From contig OX031070.1 in assembly GCA_943736015.1 (NCBI GenBank), forward strand, positions 37,192,173-37,256,172: 64,000 nucleotides of DNA, given 5' to 3'. This DNA comes from Tridacna crocea (Eukaryota; Mollusca; Bivalvia; Cardiida; Cardiidae). Of this stretch, positions 54,432 to 64,000 are shown piece after piece. The notes under the pieces are model-generated. The model saw only the letters and a list, made by a program, of their open reading frames with translations, did not search any database and was not told where the DNA came from. Position 1 is the first letter of the stretch. Every line of letters begins with the position of its first letter. The translations under genes and the position numbers were made by a program.

Positions 54432-54487
54432 CTGGTCAGCCTGCGCAATGTTCGCAGTCTGATCAGGATTGACACTTTTTGCAGGTC
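54432..54487. repeat. Small palindrome related to family E
   Basis: AGGTGTCAACCCTGGTCAGC with return GATCAGGATTGACACTTTTT. Confidence 0.5.
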
Positions 54488-54848
54488 CCAGAAGGTCCCT
54501 TTTCATGTGACTGGTAACAGATTATGTTTCATTTTCTTATTGTCAATTCAGTCAAAGTATTAATAATCCATTTTAATTTCAGTGAGAGTAAATACAGTTC
54601 TTTATATGATTTTTGCCTTTAAAATGGAAGAAAAATTCCTGGAAACTGAGAAAATACTGGTTACAATTTTCCCCTCTTCTCACAATGTTTTTAAAAACCT
54701 TTTAACTTTGGATAGTTCTTAATTCTGAATCAAGGAGAAGAAGAAGAAGGAGGAGGAGGAAGAGAAGGAGAAGAAGAGGAATGTTTTTTGTATTGGCATT
54801 TGCAAAAAAACCCAATATATCACAAGTGCCTCTTATTTTTAACAGATT

Positions 54849-55076
54849 GTAATGCTTTACCACAGAATCTAGACTTTGACTAAACTTGTAAAAAAACTCT
54901 TTTTAAAACATTGTGGAAAAAGCAAAAAATGCTGATAACCACTATTTTCTCCATGCCCCGTATGTTTTCTAACCCGTAAAAGTCAAGTTTCATCTTTGGA
55001 GTAAATTTAATTTGTCGTCTACAAATGCTTCCAATTTTGAGAATGGATAAAATTTTGATGTCTGCTATAGAGTTAA
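54849..55076. repeat. Degenerate family A element
   Basis: ATGCTTTACCACAGAATC to GTCTGCTATAGAGTTAA. Confidence 0.55.
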
Positions 55077-55205
55077 ATTGGTTGCCTTGTGATACAACAA
55101 TGGTGTCGTTATTGGCGTCTGCTGTAGAAGAATCTCAAGGACCACTCGATCATATTTCATCACAAGGACATTCATGGCTGGACTGCTAAGCGGGACTCAC
55201 AGACC

Positions 55206-55283
55206 TTTTGCAGACAGTGAGTGTAAATCAAGATCAGACTGCACAGACAGAAAGCGCAGTCTGATCTTGGATCTACACTGCCT
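55206..55283. repeat. Family E palindrome
   Basis: GCAGACAGTGAGTGTAAATC with return ATCTTGGATCTACACTGCC. Confidence 0.6.
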
Positions 55284-55363
55284 TATACAGATGTATTTTT
55301 TACCAAAAAAGAAACTTCGAAATAGCAACATTTGGGTTGTTACTATTTGATTGAAAGTTTCAA

Positions 55364-55702
55364 TTAACTCTTTACCAAATGACAATATTTTAGGCTTGAC
55401 CAAATTGAAAGCATTTGCAGACGACAAAATAAAAGTGACTGAAAATTTGAAATATGTTTTGTGAAGGATAGGTTAATTCTTTACCAAACAATCCCTGGTT
55501 TTTACGACCCTGCAAAAGAAGACTTTTTGAAATTATTGTGGGAAAAGGAGAAATGCTGGTGAACAGAATTTTCTCCTTTTCCCACAATGTTTTTACTCTG
55601 GTTGAAACAAATTTCTATTTTTGAGTTACCTATATTTTCATCATCTGCAAGTGCTTTCAATCTGGACCAGTCCAAAATTTTGTTGTTTGGTGAGGAGTTA
55701 TT
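55364..55702. mobile_element. Family A half element joined to a second copy
   Basis: Left half TTAACTCTTTACCAAATGAC to GTGAAGGATAGG, then 55473-55702 from TTAATTCTTTACCAAACAAT to GTTTGGTGAGGAGTTA. Confidence 0.7.
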
Positions 55703-55842
55703 CAACCTAAGGACAGAAACTACCAGCAAGGAAGGGAAATAAAATCAATTTACAGGAGTTTGTATTGTTAAAGGCAAGTTACAGGAAATTTATGACTCCA
55801 GAGTACCGGTACTTAATTGCTCCCGAGATAAGGATTTCATGT

Positions 55843-56160
55843 TGAATCCTTTACCAGATAAATTTTAGAGTCCTCCAAATTGGAAGTACTTGCAGATGAC
55901 ATAGTTAACCCTTTACTGCAATATGCCGAATTGTGATGACCCTGGAAAAGAAGCCTTTTGAAAACATTGTGAGAAAAGGAGAAAATGCTGGTAACCAACA
56001 TTTTCTCCTTTTCTCACAATGTTTCTTACCCTATCAAAGAGAAATTCCAGATGATTTGTATTATTTTTTCACATAAATTTCAGTGATACATATATAATTT
56101 TAATTTGGTGAGATGTGAAAAATATAAATACCCACCTTTAACCGGCAGACAAAATTTTAG
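55843..56160. repeat. Family A fragments
   Basis: A short left end at 55843-55905 abuts TTAACCCTTTACTGCAATAT, whose stem is intact (about 55975-56025). The right arm is replaced by unrelated sequence that recurs near 35020. Confidence 0.55.
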
Positions 56161-56825
56161 GAATTAATTATTACCAAGATAATGATTTCATGATGAACCG
56201 TTGACTAGAAAACAAAGTTTTAGACTCGCCAAATTTATGGAAATCTTTGCAGATGACAAGTTAAACGAAGTGGTCAAATTTGTTGAAAAAGGGATAAATA
56301 CTTGTTGTTTGCATTTCCTTCTTTTTTCCTACATTTTTTTTTTAAGTTGTTTTTCTCACAGTACTGAGACAAATTTGACATCCTTTCATCCAGTACTTTT
56401 CTGGTGTTTTTCTATCAACACTTTCCCTGGTACGGAGCACAATAAATGTCCAAATATGAAAAAAAATACACTGTTTTGTCTCATTATTGAGACTACAGAT
56501 CCTGTCCGCTACCAACAGCCCCACAAGGGCTCGACAGAATGTATTGTAAAGTGTCGCTAGTTCACAGAAGTGTGCCAGTCAAGTAGGACACAGGAAGGGA
56601 AATCAATAAGGATTTTCCTCTAAGACTTTTTTGGAGTGTCAAAGCCTCCGCTTCTTGTGCTCGCAATCCAATCTGTCTAATTATCTTTTCAGCTGTGCTT
56701 TATTGTTTGTTTCTGTAGACATTGGATGTGCCATACAGCAGAAATGTTGTATTATTGTGTTAGTTTGGAATAAAGATAATTTGCGCTTGCATAATTTGTG
56801 CTTGGATACTGTAAGGTTTGGACTG
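56161..56825. other. Intergenic sequence
   Basis: A decayed family A remnant at 56205-56330. The open frame 56201-56560 is not supported by any domain. Confidence 0.35.
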
Positions 56826-57208
56826 TTAACTCTTTACCGAACTACATAATTTTAGACTAGTCTAATTTGGAAGTACTTGCAGACGACAAAATTAATGTGA
56901 CTCGAAAACTGAAAATTGTTTTGGGAAGGGAAGAAAACATTGTGGGAAATGGAGAAAATGCTGGTAACCAGTATTTTCTCCTTTTCCTACAATGTTTTCA
57001 GACAAACAACAAAATTTTAGACTGGTCCAAATCGAAAGCATTTGCAGACGACCAAAAAAAAAAAAGGTGACTGTTTTGGGAAGAGTAGAAAACATTGTGG
57101 GAAAAGGAGAAAATGCTGGTTACCAGCATTTTCTCATTTTCCCACAATGTTTTCTACAGGCTTCTTTCCCAGGGTCGTCAGATGTAGGGATTGTGTGGTA
57201 ATGGCTTA
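56826..57208. mobile_element. Two fused family A elements
   Basis: TTAACTCTTTACCGAACTAC begins the first. After its palindrome the sequence jumps at 57000 into the left arm of a second copy (ACAAACAACAAAATTTTAGA), which ends TGTGGTAATGGCTTAA. Confidence 0.75.
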
Positions 57209-57292
57209 AACACCATTTACCCAATCAAATATTGAGAAAGAAACTGTCAAAATACTTACAAAGATACTATTGAAATAATGCTGAAACCAGCA

Positions 57293-57523
57293 TTAAACCT
57301 TTACCACACAATCCCAACTTTTGACCACCCTGAGAAAGAAGCCTTTCGAAAACATTGTGAGAAAAGAAGAAAATGCTGGCAACCAGCATTTTCTCCTTTT
57401 CCCACAATGTTTTCTACCCTTCCCAAGACAAATTTCATTTTTTCAGTCACATTTATTTTTGTTGTCTGCAAATGTTTTTCAATTTGGACCAGTCTAAAAT
57501 TTTCTTGTGTGGTGAAGAGTTAA
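57293..57523. mobile_element. Family A element (full length)
   Basis: TTAAACCTTTACCACACAAT to TGTGTGGTGAAGAGTTAA. Confidence 0.8.
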
Positions 57524-57772
57524 ACACCATACAATAAATCAGCTATTGATAAAGTAACTGTCAAAATATTACCAGATGCCATTGTGGGAAGCAAAAAAAA
57601 AATCTGCAGCTACAGCAGAAATTTTTCTACAGGGAAATTCTGTGCCAAAATAATGTTATCTTATATTTTCATACCAAAAATCAATATCTTGTTGCATTAA
57701 TCAGACTGGTTGCTGTCTGGGACTAAATTTCCCATAATTCTGACCAAAAAAGGAGTGAAAAATTGTTGATTG

Positions 57773-57925
57773 AACTCCTTACCAAATGAAAAAAATAGTG
57801 AACCAGACCAAAATCAAAGGATTTGCTTATGACAAATTAGGTGATGCTAAAACAACGATTTCTATCTTTGAAAGGGTAGAAAACATTGTTGGAAACGGAA
57901 AAAAAATGCTGATTTCTGTCTGGGA
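57773..57925. repeat. Family A left-half remnant
   Basis: ACTCCTTACCAAATGAAAAA to GGGTAGAAAACATTGTTGGA. Confidence 0.5.
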
Positions 57926-57990
57926 CCAAATTTCCTTGATGCTTATTTAAAAAGCAAAATAATTCTATAGATTAATAGATTTTTTGTAGA

Positions 57991-58311
57991 TTTAATCCTT
58001 TACCAAACAATAAAATTTTGGACTTGATCAAATTCAAAGCATTTGCAGATGAAATTACATGCTGCTAAAATGATCATTTCTGTCTTGGAAAGGATAGAAA
58101 CAATTATTGGAATAGGGAAAAATGCAGGTAACTAGCATTTTCTCCTTTTCCAACAATATTTTCTACCCTTCACAAAACAAATTTCAAATTTTCAGTCTCT
58201 TTTATTTTGTCGGCTGCATGCCTAAAACACTGTTGTTTGGTAATGACAATGTTTTCAAAAGGCTTCTCTCTCAGGGTTTTTAAAAGTCGGGATTGTGTGG
58301 TAAACAGTTAA
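57991..58311. mobile_element. Family A element with a duplicated right end
   Basis: TTTAATCCTTTACCAAACAA to GTTTGGTAATG, then another right arm (ACAATGTTTTCAAAAGGC to TGTGGTAAACAGTTAA). Confidence 0.65.
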
Positions 58312-58537
58312 CCCTTTCCCAAACAACAAAATTTTAGACTGGTCCAAAGTCAAAGCAATTGCAGATGACAAAATAAACGCAAGTCAAAAATTAAAATTTG
58401 TTTCCAGTAGAGTAGAAAACATTGTGGGAAAAGGAGAAAATGCTGGTTACCAGCATTTTCTCCTTTTCCCACAATGTTTTCAAAAGGATTCTTTTTCAGG
58501 GCCATAAACACCAGGGATTGTTTAATAATTACAGTTA
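58308..58537. mobile_element. Family A element
   Basis: TTAACCCTTTCCCAAACAAC, perfect stem, right end ATTGTTTAATAATTACAG. Confidence 0.75.
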
Positions 58538-58689
58538 AAACTTGGGATTGTGCAGTGAAGGGTAAGGAAAAGTTTGCAATGCAGATGACTTCACATATTG
58601 TGCTGACTCTGTCTTCTTTATATCGCTGAATTGCAGATCATTACCGGTATGTTGACCTGCCTTCACAATTATCCTTGGCCAGTTATACC

Positions 58690-59098
58690 ACATCTTCGCG
58701 AGCCAAGTTTACAATCACTACATGGATCTTACCTTGGCTGATTGAGCCTGATTTCGAGATTCCTTCGATGCGCCCTCTATTGGATGCTGGTCATTATCCC
58801 CCTTTACATCATATTTCTAAAAGCCAATGAAATACTGTTTTACAAACCACTTACGAATACACATGAAGCGATAAGCAGACATCCACGGGGGTTTCCATGT
58901 TTACCTTCTATTCGAAAGGTAGCCGCCTTCTATTTCTATCAAAGATGAAATGCTATGAGCGATTTCATTCGTTGCAGTTAGAGCTGGCTGCATCCAATGA
59001 AAAAGCGTATTGGGGGGAATGTAAAAATCAAGCTTGATCCGCCAAGGGTAGAGTAACGTAGTGAATTGTCAGCCTTGGCTTGCAAAGATGATTATACC
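58690..59098. mobile_element. Inverted-repeat element of ~400 bp
   Basis: Ends ACATCTTCGCGAGCCAAGTT and the complement of TTGGCTTGCAAAGATGATTA pair over about 60 bp (both arms contain AATC/TTCACTAC). The open frame 58742-58948 lies inside and is not supported. Confidence 0.6.
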
Positions 59099-59159
59099 AT
59101 GACAGTCTTGTTATGCTTTTAGACCAGAACAGATCAGTGAAATATGTACAATTTATATC

Positions 59160-59505
59160 AAAATATTGTTTAATACCTTTGTGATTGATTGTATGGTGTT
59201 TAATGCTGTTTTCAACATTATTTCAACTATATTGGCCAGTGCACCTATCCATGCTTTCCTGGACTCCCTTTTACCAGCACACTGAACAATTTTCTTTGTA
59301 AGCCACTGGCTGTATTCCCACATAATCATTGTTGAAAGTGAAACATTGGTCAGTGATGGGAGAGGAATGAATCTTGTCGCAGTGACTATCATCAAGCCTC
59401 AGAAAGAAATCGTCCGAGTTAGTGGTCAAAGCCAAGGATCAAACCCTGGACCCCTGTCTTCACAAGTCTTGCATGCTACCGACTGAGTGACTTGGCTCGG
59501 CAATA
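59160..59505 (-). mobile_element. tRNA-derived SINE (minus strand)
   Basis: On the minus strand: AGTCACTCAGTCGGTAGCAT (A-box area), GGGTTTGATCCTTGG (B box), body, and tail GAAATAATGTTGAAAACAGC then AATCAATCAC. Confidence 0.7.
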
Positions 59506-59563
59506 CCATTGTGGAAAAACCTTCTCTTACAAAGTCATTAAAAGTCTAGACTGTGTAGTGAAG

Positions 59564-60160
59564 TTAACCCTTTCCTCCATATATACTCATTTTAACACAG
59601 GGAAGAAAAAAGCTGTAGGAAAACATTGTGGTAAAAGGTGCAATTTCACCTTTTTCCACAATGTTTTCTATGGAATCTGTATCGTAAAATCCTTTCATAG
59701 CCACAATTTAGTTGTTGTCTACAGCGTCTTTGAATTGGGGACCATTTCAAAATGGTATATTAGGCATATGCGGATCCAGAGGGGGGGACCGAGGGTCCAG
59801 ACCCCCCCCCTGGAATTTTGACAAAAATGCGGTTGGCGGATTCGTGAAAATTAATAAATAATAATAATAATAATAAGGTTCTAAATGTGGAGACCTCCTC
59901 GTGGTTAGAACTGGAAACGTTAATTTTTCTTGTAAACGGCTAACATCCACTGAAATCCGGAAATCAAAGTATCATATAGTAAGATGAGTGCGTTTTTTGG
60001 TGGGACCCCCTCTGAGAAAAATATCTGCATCCGCGCATGTTAGGGAATGTGTTAACCACACAGTTTATCTGTCTACAACTTGGAGGTGGAGGCTTTTGAA
60101 AATAGTGTTGAAAAAGTATAGATTCCTCGCTACCACTATTTTATCGTGTATGCTGGTAGT
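59564..60160. mobile_element. Hairpin element related to families A and B, split by a MITE
   Basis: TTAACCCTTTCCTCCATATA, stem GGTAAAAGGTGCAATTTCAC, then GTTGTCTACAGCGTCTTTGA. It is interrupted at 59765. Confidence 0.5.
59765..60039. mobile_element. 275-bp MITE with 5-bp duplication TTAGG
   Basis: Ends CATATGCGGATCCAG and the complement of CATGCGCGGATGCAG, flanked by TTAGG at 59760-59764 and 60040-60044. It contains C/G tracts and an (ATA)n run. Confidence 0.7.
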
Positions 60161-61764
60161 GAGTTGTGTCATTTTTCTTTACTTCTTTTTGTTTGGACAA
60201 GTCTCAAATTCTGTCATATCGTAGAAAGATGAATAAGAAACTAAATAATAATACAGAAAATTGTTATGATGCTGCTGAATTCCATGCTACAGGCACTTTC
60301 TTCTTTTGCCACAATGTTTTCAGAAGTGTTCTCCTGCAACTAAATTAAAGACGTTTATGAAAAATTCTTCCAACGGACAGATTTTTTTAAAACTTTGCAC
60401 ATACAAAGTTCATCATGTCTCTTGTAGATTACAATGGAAAAAAAGGGGGGTCCCCGTGCTCGTTTCTGAGAAATTCACTTTTGAAAAGGGTATATACAGT
60501 TCCAAAATTCAGCATATAGTGGATTTAACACACTTTCCTTTAATAGTCAATTAAACAGGAAAATTACCAGAGGAATGTACAAATATACATCACTTTAAAG
60601 AAAAACATATCAGTTTTTCACAAAAAGCAAGAAAAAGCCTGGTTCTGAGCATGATAAATGTACCAATATGCATTTTTTATAATGACCATTGAGTGAAAAA
60701 GGGAGGTAATTTGACCGGGTTAAGGGTTAATCTTCAATAAAAACATACTTTCTAACGGACAGATTTTTTTAAAAATTTCCACAATCATCGTACTTATAAA
60801 TCTTGACAATAACAAAAAATAAAATTGGCACCTACCCGTGCTTCTTTCCCCAGGAAACAAGGATGAAGGTCATGTTGGAAGTTAATTTTTCCCAAGGGAA
60901 ACTATATAATAGAAGCTCAGCAGACATAGAGGGAAAGAAGAAATTTCTCATGCTCATTAAAAGCGATTTTAACTTTTCCCACATTAATTTTGGATCCTAT
61001 ACTCCTTCAAAAAATGAACATAGCCTATATACCTCAAATTCATATCAAACCCTTCATTATCTACATGTAGTTCTTTTTTTATAAATTTGCATACATGATT
61101 ATGGCCATATGGCTCATAGAAATACAAAAAAGAAATGTCTGTGGAAAAAATGGGATAGAAGCTCGGCAGACATGATGGAAAAAGGAAACATTATTCAGTA
61201 GAAGAAATTTCTCCTTTTCCCACAGTATTTTTCAAAGAGGAAATAGCTATACTTCAAGAAATATGTATACTTCAACAGCTTCAATTTTCTGCCTGTTTCA
61301 TTGTTTGCTGTGTAACTGGACTTTTTTTTCCAGCTAGTTCTTTACCAGTCATATCATCCTTACACTGGCAGGCCAGTTTTGATTTTGAAAGGATAGCATG
61401 ACAAGTGGCCTGCCATTGTTAGGAAAACGTCAGAAGCTGTATCATTTTTCCCTTTGGATGGCTCACATTGCGTAAAAATTTCCTTTTTCCACAACAAATA
61501 AGCGTTCGTTTTGATGAAAACTTCCCATTTTATTTCGACCATTGAATACTATTGCTGGTGCAACCGCACTGGTACCATCTGTAGAATGTTCTACTTGTAA
61601 AAGTGCACCGCCGGTCCGCTGTCACTACTGCCATTTGTGTGAAAAAATACACAATAGCGTTGATAGTTTTACTATCTGTGAGAAATACACATGCGCAGTA
61701 TGGATGCGCGTGAACATTTATACCAAACGTCGTTAACAAATAATCAACAAGAGATACTTTAATT
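60161..61764. other. Intergenic sequence with eroded repeats
   Basis: The word TCTAACGGACAGATTTTTTT (60749) matches TCCAACGGACAGATTTTTTT (60369), marking a diverged direct repeat. Decayed family A centres lie near 60890-61000 and 61140-61230. No gene seen. Confidence 0.4.
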
Positions 61765-61956
61765 CAGAGCTCCAGATAGAGGATGTGATTTGGATTTCAG
61801 AATTGAAAATATAGTTTTTGCTTCACTAAACCCTATGTTGTGGGTACTCATTGGAATCGTCTCATCGAGACGATTCTAATGAGTACCCACAACATAGGGT
61901 TTTGAAGAGAAATAATGGATTTAGAAAACTATCACTACCTCTTATCTGGAGCTCTG
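61765..61956. mobile_element. 192-bp fold-back element
   Basis: The ends CAGAGCTCCAGATAGAGG and CCTCTTATCTGGAGCTCTG pair. The inner 75 bp is almost perfect (ACCCTATGTTGTGGGTACTC, three-base loop ATC). Confidence 0.75.
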
Positions 61957-62070
61957 CTGTACGTTTATGCTTATTATGCTTTATTATGTTTCTTTGCAGG
62001 CATGATGACAGATACGAGGCCATGTTTGCCAGGAACAGATGTGAGTAGTTTGTCATCACCTTTCCTTTGG

Positions 62071-62234
62071 TCCTTTACCAAACAATCCCGTGGTTTGATG
62101 ATCCTGAGGAAGAGACCTTTTGTAAACATTGCGGGAAAAGGAGAAAATGCTGGCTACCAACTTTTTTCTTTCCTCACAAAGGAATCGGATTGAATTTGGA
62201 AGAGTCAAAAATGTCTTGTTTGAGAAAGGGTTAA
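62071..62234. mobile_element. Family A element, right stem arm missing
   Basis: CCTTTACCAAACAATCCCG to TGTTTGAGAAAGGGTTAA. Confidence 0.6.
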
Positions 62235-62445
62235 CAAACAATGCAATGGTTTGATGAAGCTGAGAATGAGGGCTTTTGAAAACATTGTGGGAAATGGAGA
62301 AAATGCTGGTAACCAGCATTTTCTCCTGTTTTCCCACAATGTTTTCTACTCTATCTTCAACATAGATCATCAATTGAGTTAAATCTGATTTGTTGTCTGC
62401 AGATGCTTTCAATTTCGTCAAGTCCATTTTTTTGTCGTCTTGTAA
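62231..62445. mobile_element. Family A element
   Basis: TTAACAAACAATGCAATGG with an intact stem (about 62285-62343) and right arm TTGTCTGCAGATGCTTTC. Confidence 0.65.
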
Positions 62446-62885
62446 AAGTAAAAAAGCACATACACAGATTGTTTAAGAAAGATAACTCCATTTCTTTTTA
62501 TTAGATTCAAATTGAGAGTTACTGTTCTTTATGAAATTATTGTAAAAGCAATATCAGGACTTGCATTTTAACTGGTAAATTTTGTAAATTGGAGTGTAGT
62601 TCGAAGAAGGCGAACTATTTATTAACTTACTTTTTGTAAGTAGAAATTTAAATCATAGAGGTAAAAAGTATCTGTTTGAAACATGCACTTTGCTCCTTTT
62701 TCCACAGTATTTTAGAGAGACGTTGCTTTTCTGACAGTGTAAAAAGAAACTTCTTTGGTGTGCAAGCAGAAAAACTTCTTTACCGCAAAGTAATAAGTCA
62801 TTGGAAATATGTTTCGTATTCACCAACCATTCTTAAGTTTATTCCCAGTCATATTCTTAAGAATTTCATAGATTTGAAAGTAATA

Positions 62886-62931
62886 CAACTTCTGATTGGC
62901 TAAACCATTTGGTTTAGCCAATCAGAAGTTG
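62886..62931. repeat. Perfect 22-bp palindrome inside a longer imperfect one
   Basis: CAACTTCTGATTGGCTAAAC (then CA), a TT loop, and the exact complement. Outer partial pairing (ATTCTTAAG words near 62831 and 62980) suggests an old fold-back element of about 170 bp. Confidence 0.75.
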
Positions 62932-63067
62932 CATAACTTGCAAATTCAGAAAATCTTGGAGACTAAGACCAAGAACATTCTTAAGAATGTTTCTTTTATA
63001 TTCAAAACAGACCCTGAATTCAGAAAAACAGACTTGCATCAAAAAACAACAGAGAGACACATTTATA

Positions 63068-63299
63068 TTAACTCTTTATCGAAAAACAAAATTTAAGACA
63101 TGTCAAAATAAAAAAAAACAAACAAGCACAAACATCACATGTACATTTTGAATGGTGGGATGTTCTTTGAAAGGAAAAAAAACATTGTCAGAAAGAAAGA
63201 AAATGCTGCTTCCCAGAATTTTCTTCTTTTTCCCATAATGTTTTCAAAAGCTTTCCCTCTAAGGGTCATTAAAACACAGGATTTTTGGTTAAAGGGTAA
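63068..63299. mobile_element. Family A element, diverged
   Basis: TTAACTCTTTATCGAAAAAC to TTTTGGTTAAAGGG. Confidence 0.6.
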
Positions 63300-63322
63300 G
63301 GTAAAAATTGATGAATAAATAT

Positions 63323-63528
63323 TCTTATGAACAACGTCCGTAACAAAGAAACAAATGAATAAATGCATGGCAGAAATAAGGATCGGAGCAGGATTCGAAC
63401 TCCGAACTCCCGGACGCAAAGCCAATACCCTAACCACTGAGCCAAAGAGATATCTCCCTGACGCAGTAGCCAGGTATTGTATTTAAATCGGGAGTATACC
63501 ATGCAGGAAGGAGTGGTCTGTCGTAACA
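63323..63528 (-). repeat. 3' LTR of the TRIM, with pol III-like A and B boxes
   Basis: On the minus strand it has TGGCTCAGTGG (A-box consensus, 63434-63444) and GTTCGAATC (B-box consensus, 63392-63400), spaced as in a tRNA gene, with TTGGCTTTGCGTCC where an anticodon arm would be. Confidence 0.8.
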
Positions 63529-63626
63529 CACCCCCTCTTAAAGTCATCATTTATTGATGACTCAAAGCCTTATTAGGCAGGAAGTCCAATTTTGGACAAC
63601 AAATGGGATTAATGGCTCAATGGCCA

Positions 63627-63644
63627 ATCCCGGACGAGCCCCCA
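63627..63644 (-). other. Primer-binding site (tRNA-Pro type)
   Basis: The minus strand reads TGGGGGCTCGTCCGGGAT, the 18-nt site known from tRNA-Pro-primed retroelements, immediately next to the LTR end. Confidence 0.85.
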
Positions 63645-63850
63645 TCTTACGAACGAAGTCCGTAACAAAGAAACAAATGAATAAATGCATGGCAGAAATA
63701 AGGATCGGAGCGGGATTCGAACTCCGAACTCCCGGACGCAAAGCCAATACCCTAACCACTGAGCCAAAGAGATATCTCCCTGACGCAGAAGCCAGGTATT
63801 GTATTTAAATCGGGAGTATACCATGCAGGAAGGAGTGGTCTGTCGTAACA
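63645..63850 (-). repeat. 5' LTR of the TRIM, with pol III-like A and B boxes
   Basis: The same layout, with the A box at 63756-63766 and B box at 63714-63722. All landmarks are offset by exactly 322 bp from the 3' LTR. Confidence 0.8.
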
Positions 63851-64000
63851 ATATGCAAATAAATTTCATGTCAATCTTCCACACTGATTTCTATACCTTC
63901 ATTGGCTGCTTTTCCAACATTTTTTTACAGATAAAAATGTCTGACTTGTTTATAATATAGTACTATTATATGTATTATGGTTTGGCATAGTATATATATC

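Larger units (their letters stand above)
63323..63850 (-). mobile_element. Terminal-repeat retrotransposon in miniature (TRIM) with tRNA-like LTRs
   Basis: Two direct repeats of 206 bp, 63323-63528 and 63645-63850, are colinear without gaps and differ at five sites by my count. Read on the minus strand each starts TGTTACGACAGACC. Directly after the 5' repeat lies an 18-nt primer-binding site of the tRNA-Pro type (63627-63644), and directly before the 3' repeat a purine tract AAGAGGGGGTG (63529-63539). The internal part is only 116 bp with no coding capacity. ATAT flanks the element at 63319-63322 and 63851-63854. It must have been copied by the enzymes of a full LTR element, probably Gypsy-type (inferred from 4-5-bp duplication). 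Overlapping open frames are not genes. Confidence 0.85.

Noticed and set aside
58742-58948. Small membrane protein (MSLISRFLRCALYWMLVIIP)
   Set aside because: It lies wholly inside an inverted-repeat element and has no supporting context.
63339-63531. Two plain tRNA-derived SINEs on the minus strand
   Set aside because: The A and B boxes suggested this first, but equal 206-bp repeats, the adjoining primer-binding site, the purine tract and the ATAT flanks fit one TRIM better. SINE origin of the LTR remains possible.
1-64000. LINE, reverse transcriptase or viral genes
   Set aside because: No reverse-transcriptase, integrase or capsid motifs were seen in the translated frames.

Overview
The window looks like nuclear DNA of a marine bivalve mollusc. 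It is AT-rich and has spliced genes with large introns and very low coding density. It carries tRNA-derived SINEs with molluscan-type tails, a mariner element, tandem-repeat elements resembling those of clams and oysters, and microsatellites. The order is inferred from repeat style; the genus cannot be told by eye. No rRNA gene, stand-alone tRNA gene, CRISPR array or bacterial operon was seen.

Host genes. From 16347 down to 2667 on the minus strand lies most of a secreted/Golgi protein kinase gene of the VLK/PKDCC family. I rebuilt six coding exons from splice sites, reading phase and family alignment; they give about 571 residues, and the last exon was not found. A 128-bp exon-like block (14920-15047) lies in intron 1 and would break the frame if included. 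On the plus strand, 31365-33321 is a two-exon gene for a small predicted secreted protein with a neuralized (NHR)-like domain. A 42-codon open segment ending in a strong donor (30207-30332) may be the first coding exon of another gene. Most other open frames are translations of palindromic repeats.

The repeat landscape dominates. Family A is a 180-275-bp hairpin element with TTAA ends, CCCTTTACCA-type termini and a central near-perfect palindrome. About 60 full, broken or chained copies are present, many inside the kinase introns. Family B is a sister design (5 copies). Family C is a 370-bp TTAA-flanked element (3 copies). Other elements include a 258-bp MITE with a 9-bp target duplication (206-463), a Helentron-like element with a 166-bp tandem array (6458-8038), a second about 160-bp array ending in a CAGA microsatellite (28110-29130), a Harbinger-like element (46955-47615), a 614-bp inverted-repeat element inside a SINE (43232-43845), several tRNA-SINEs and a 25-bp minisatellite (37978-38609).

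Three larger structures stand out. (1) 18049-26781 is an 8.7-kb fold-back element with a 9-bp duplication (TGTAAATAT); its long arms are built from GCGGACGATATGAAAC-type satellite units. (2) A mariner (22164-23981, DD34D, spliced transposase) sits in its right arm. (3) 63323-63850 on the minus strand is a 528-bp terminal-repeat retrotransposon in miniature: two 206-bp LTRs, a tRNA-Pro-type primer-binding site and a purine tract. Its LTRs carry tRNA-like A and B boxes. I regard this as the most unusual item in the window.
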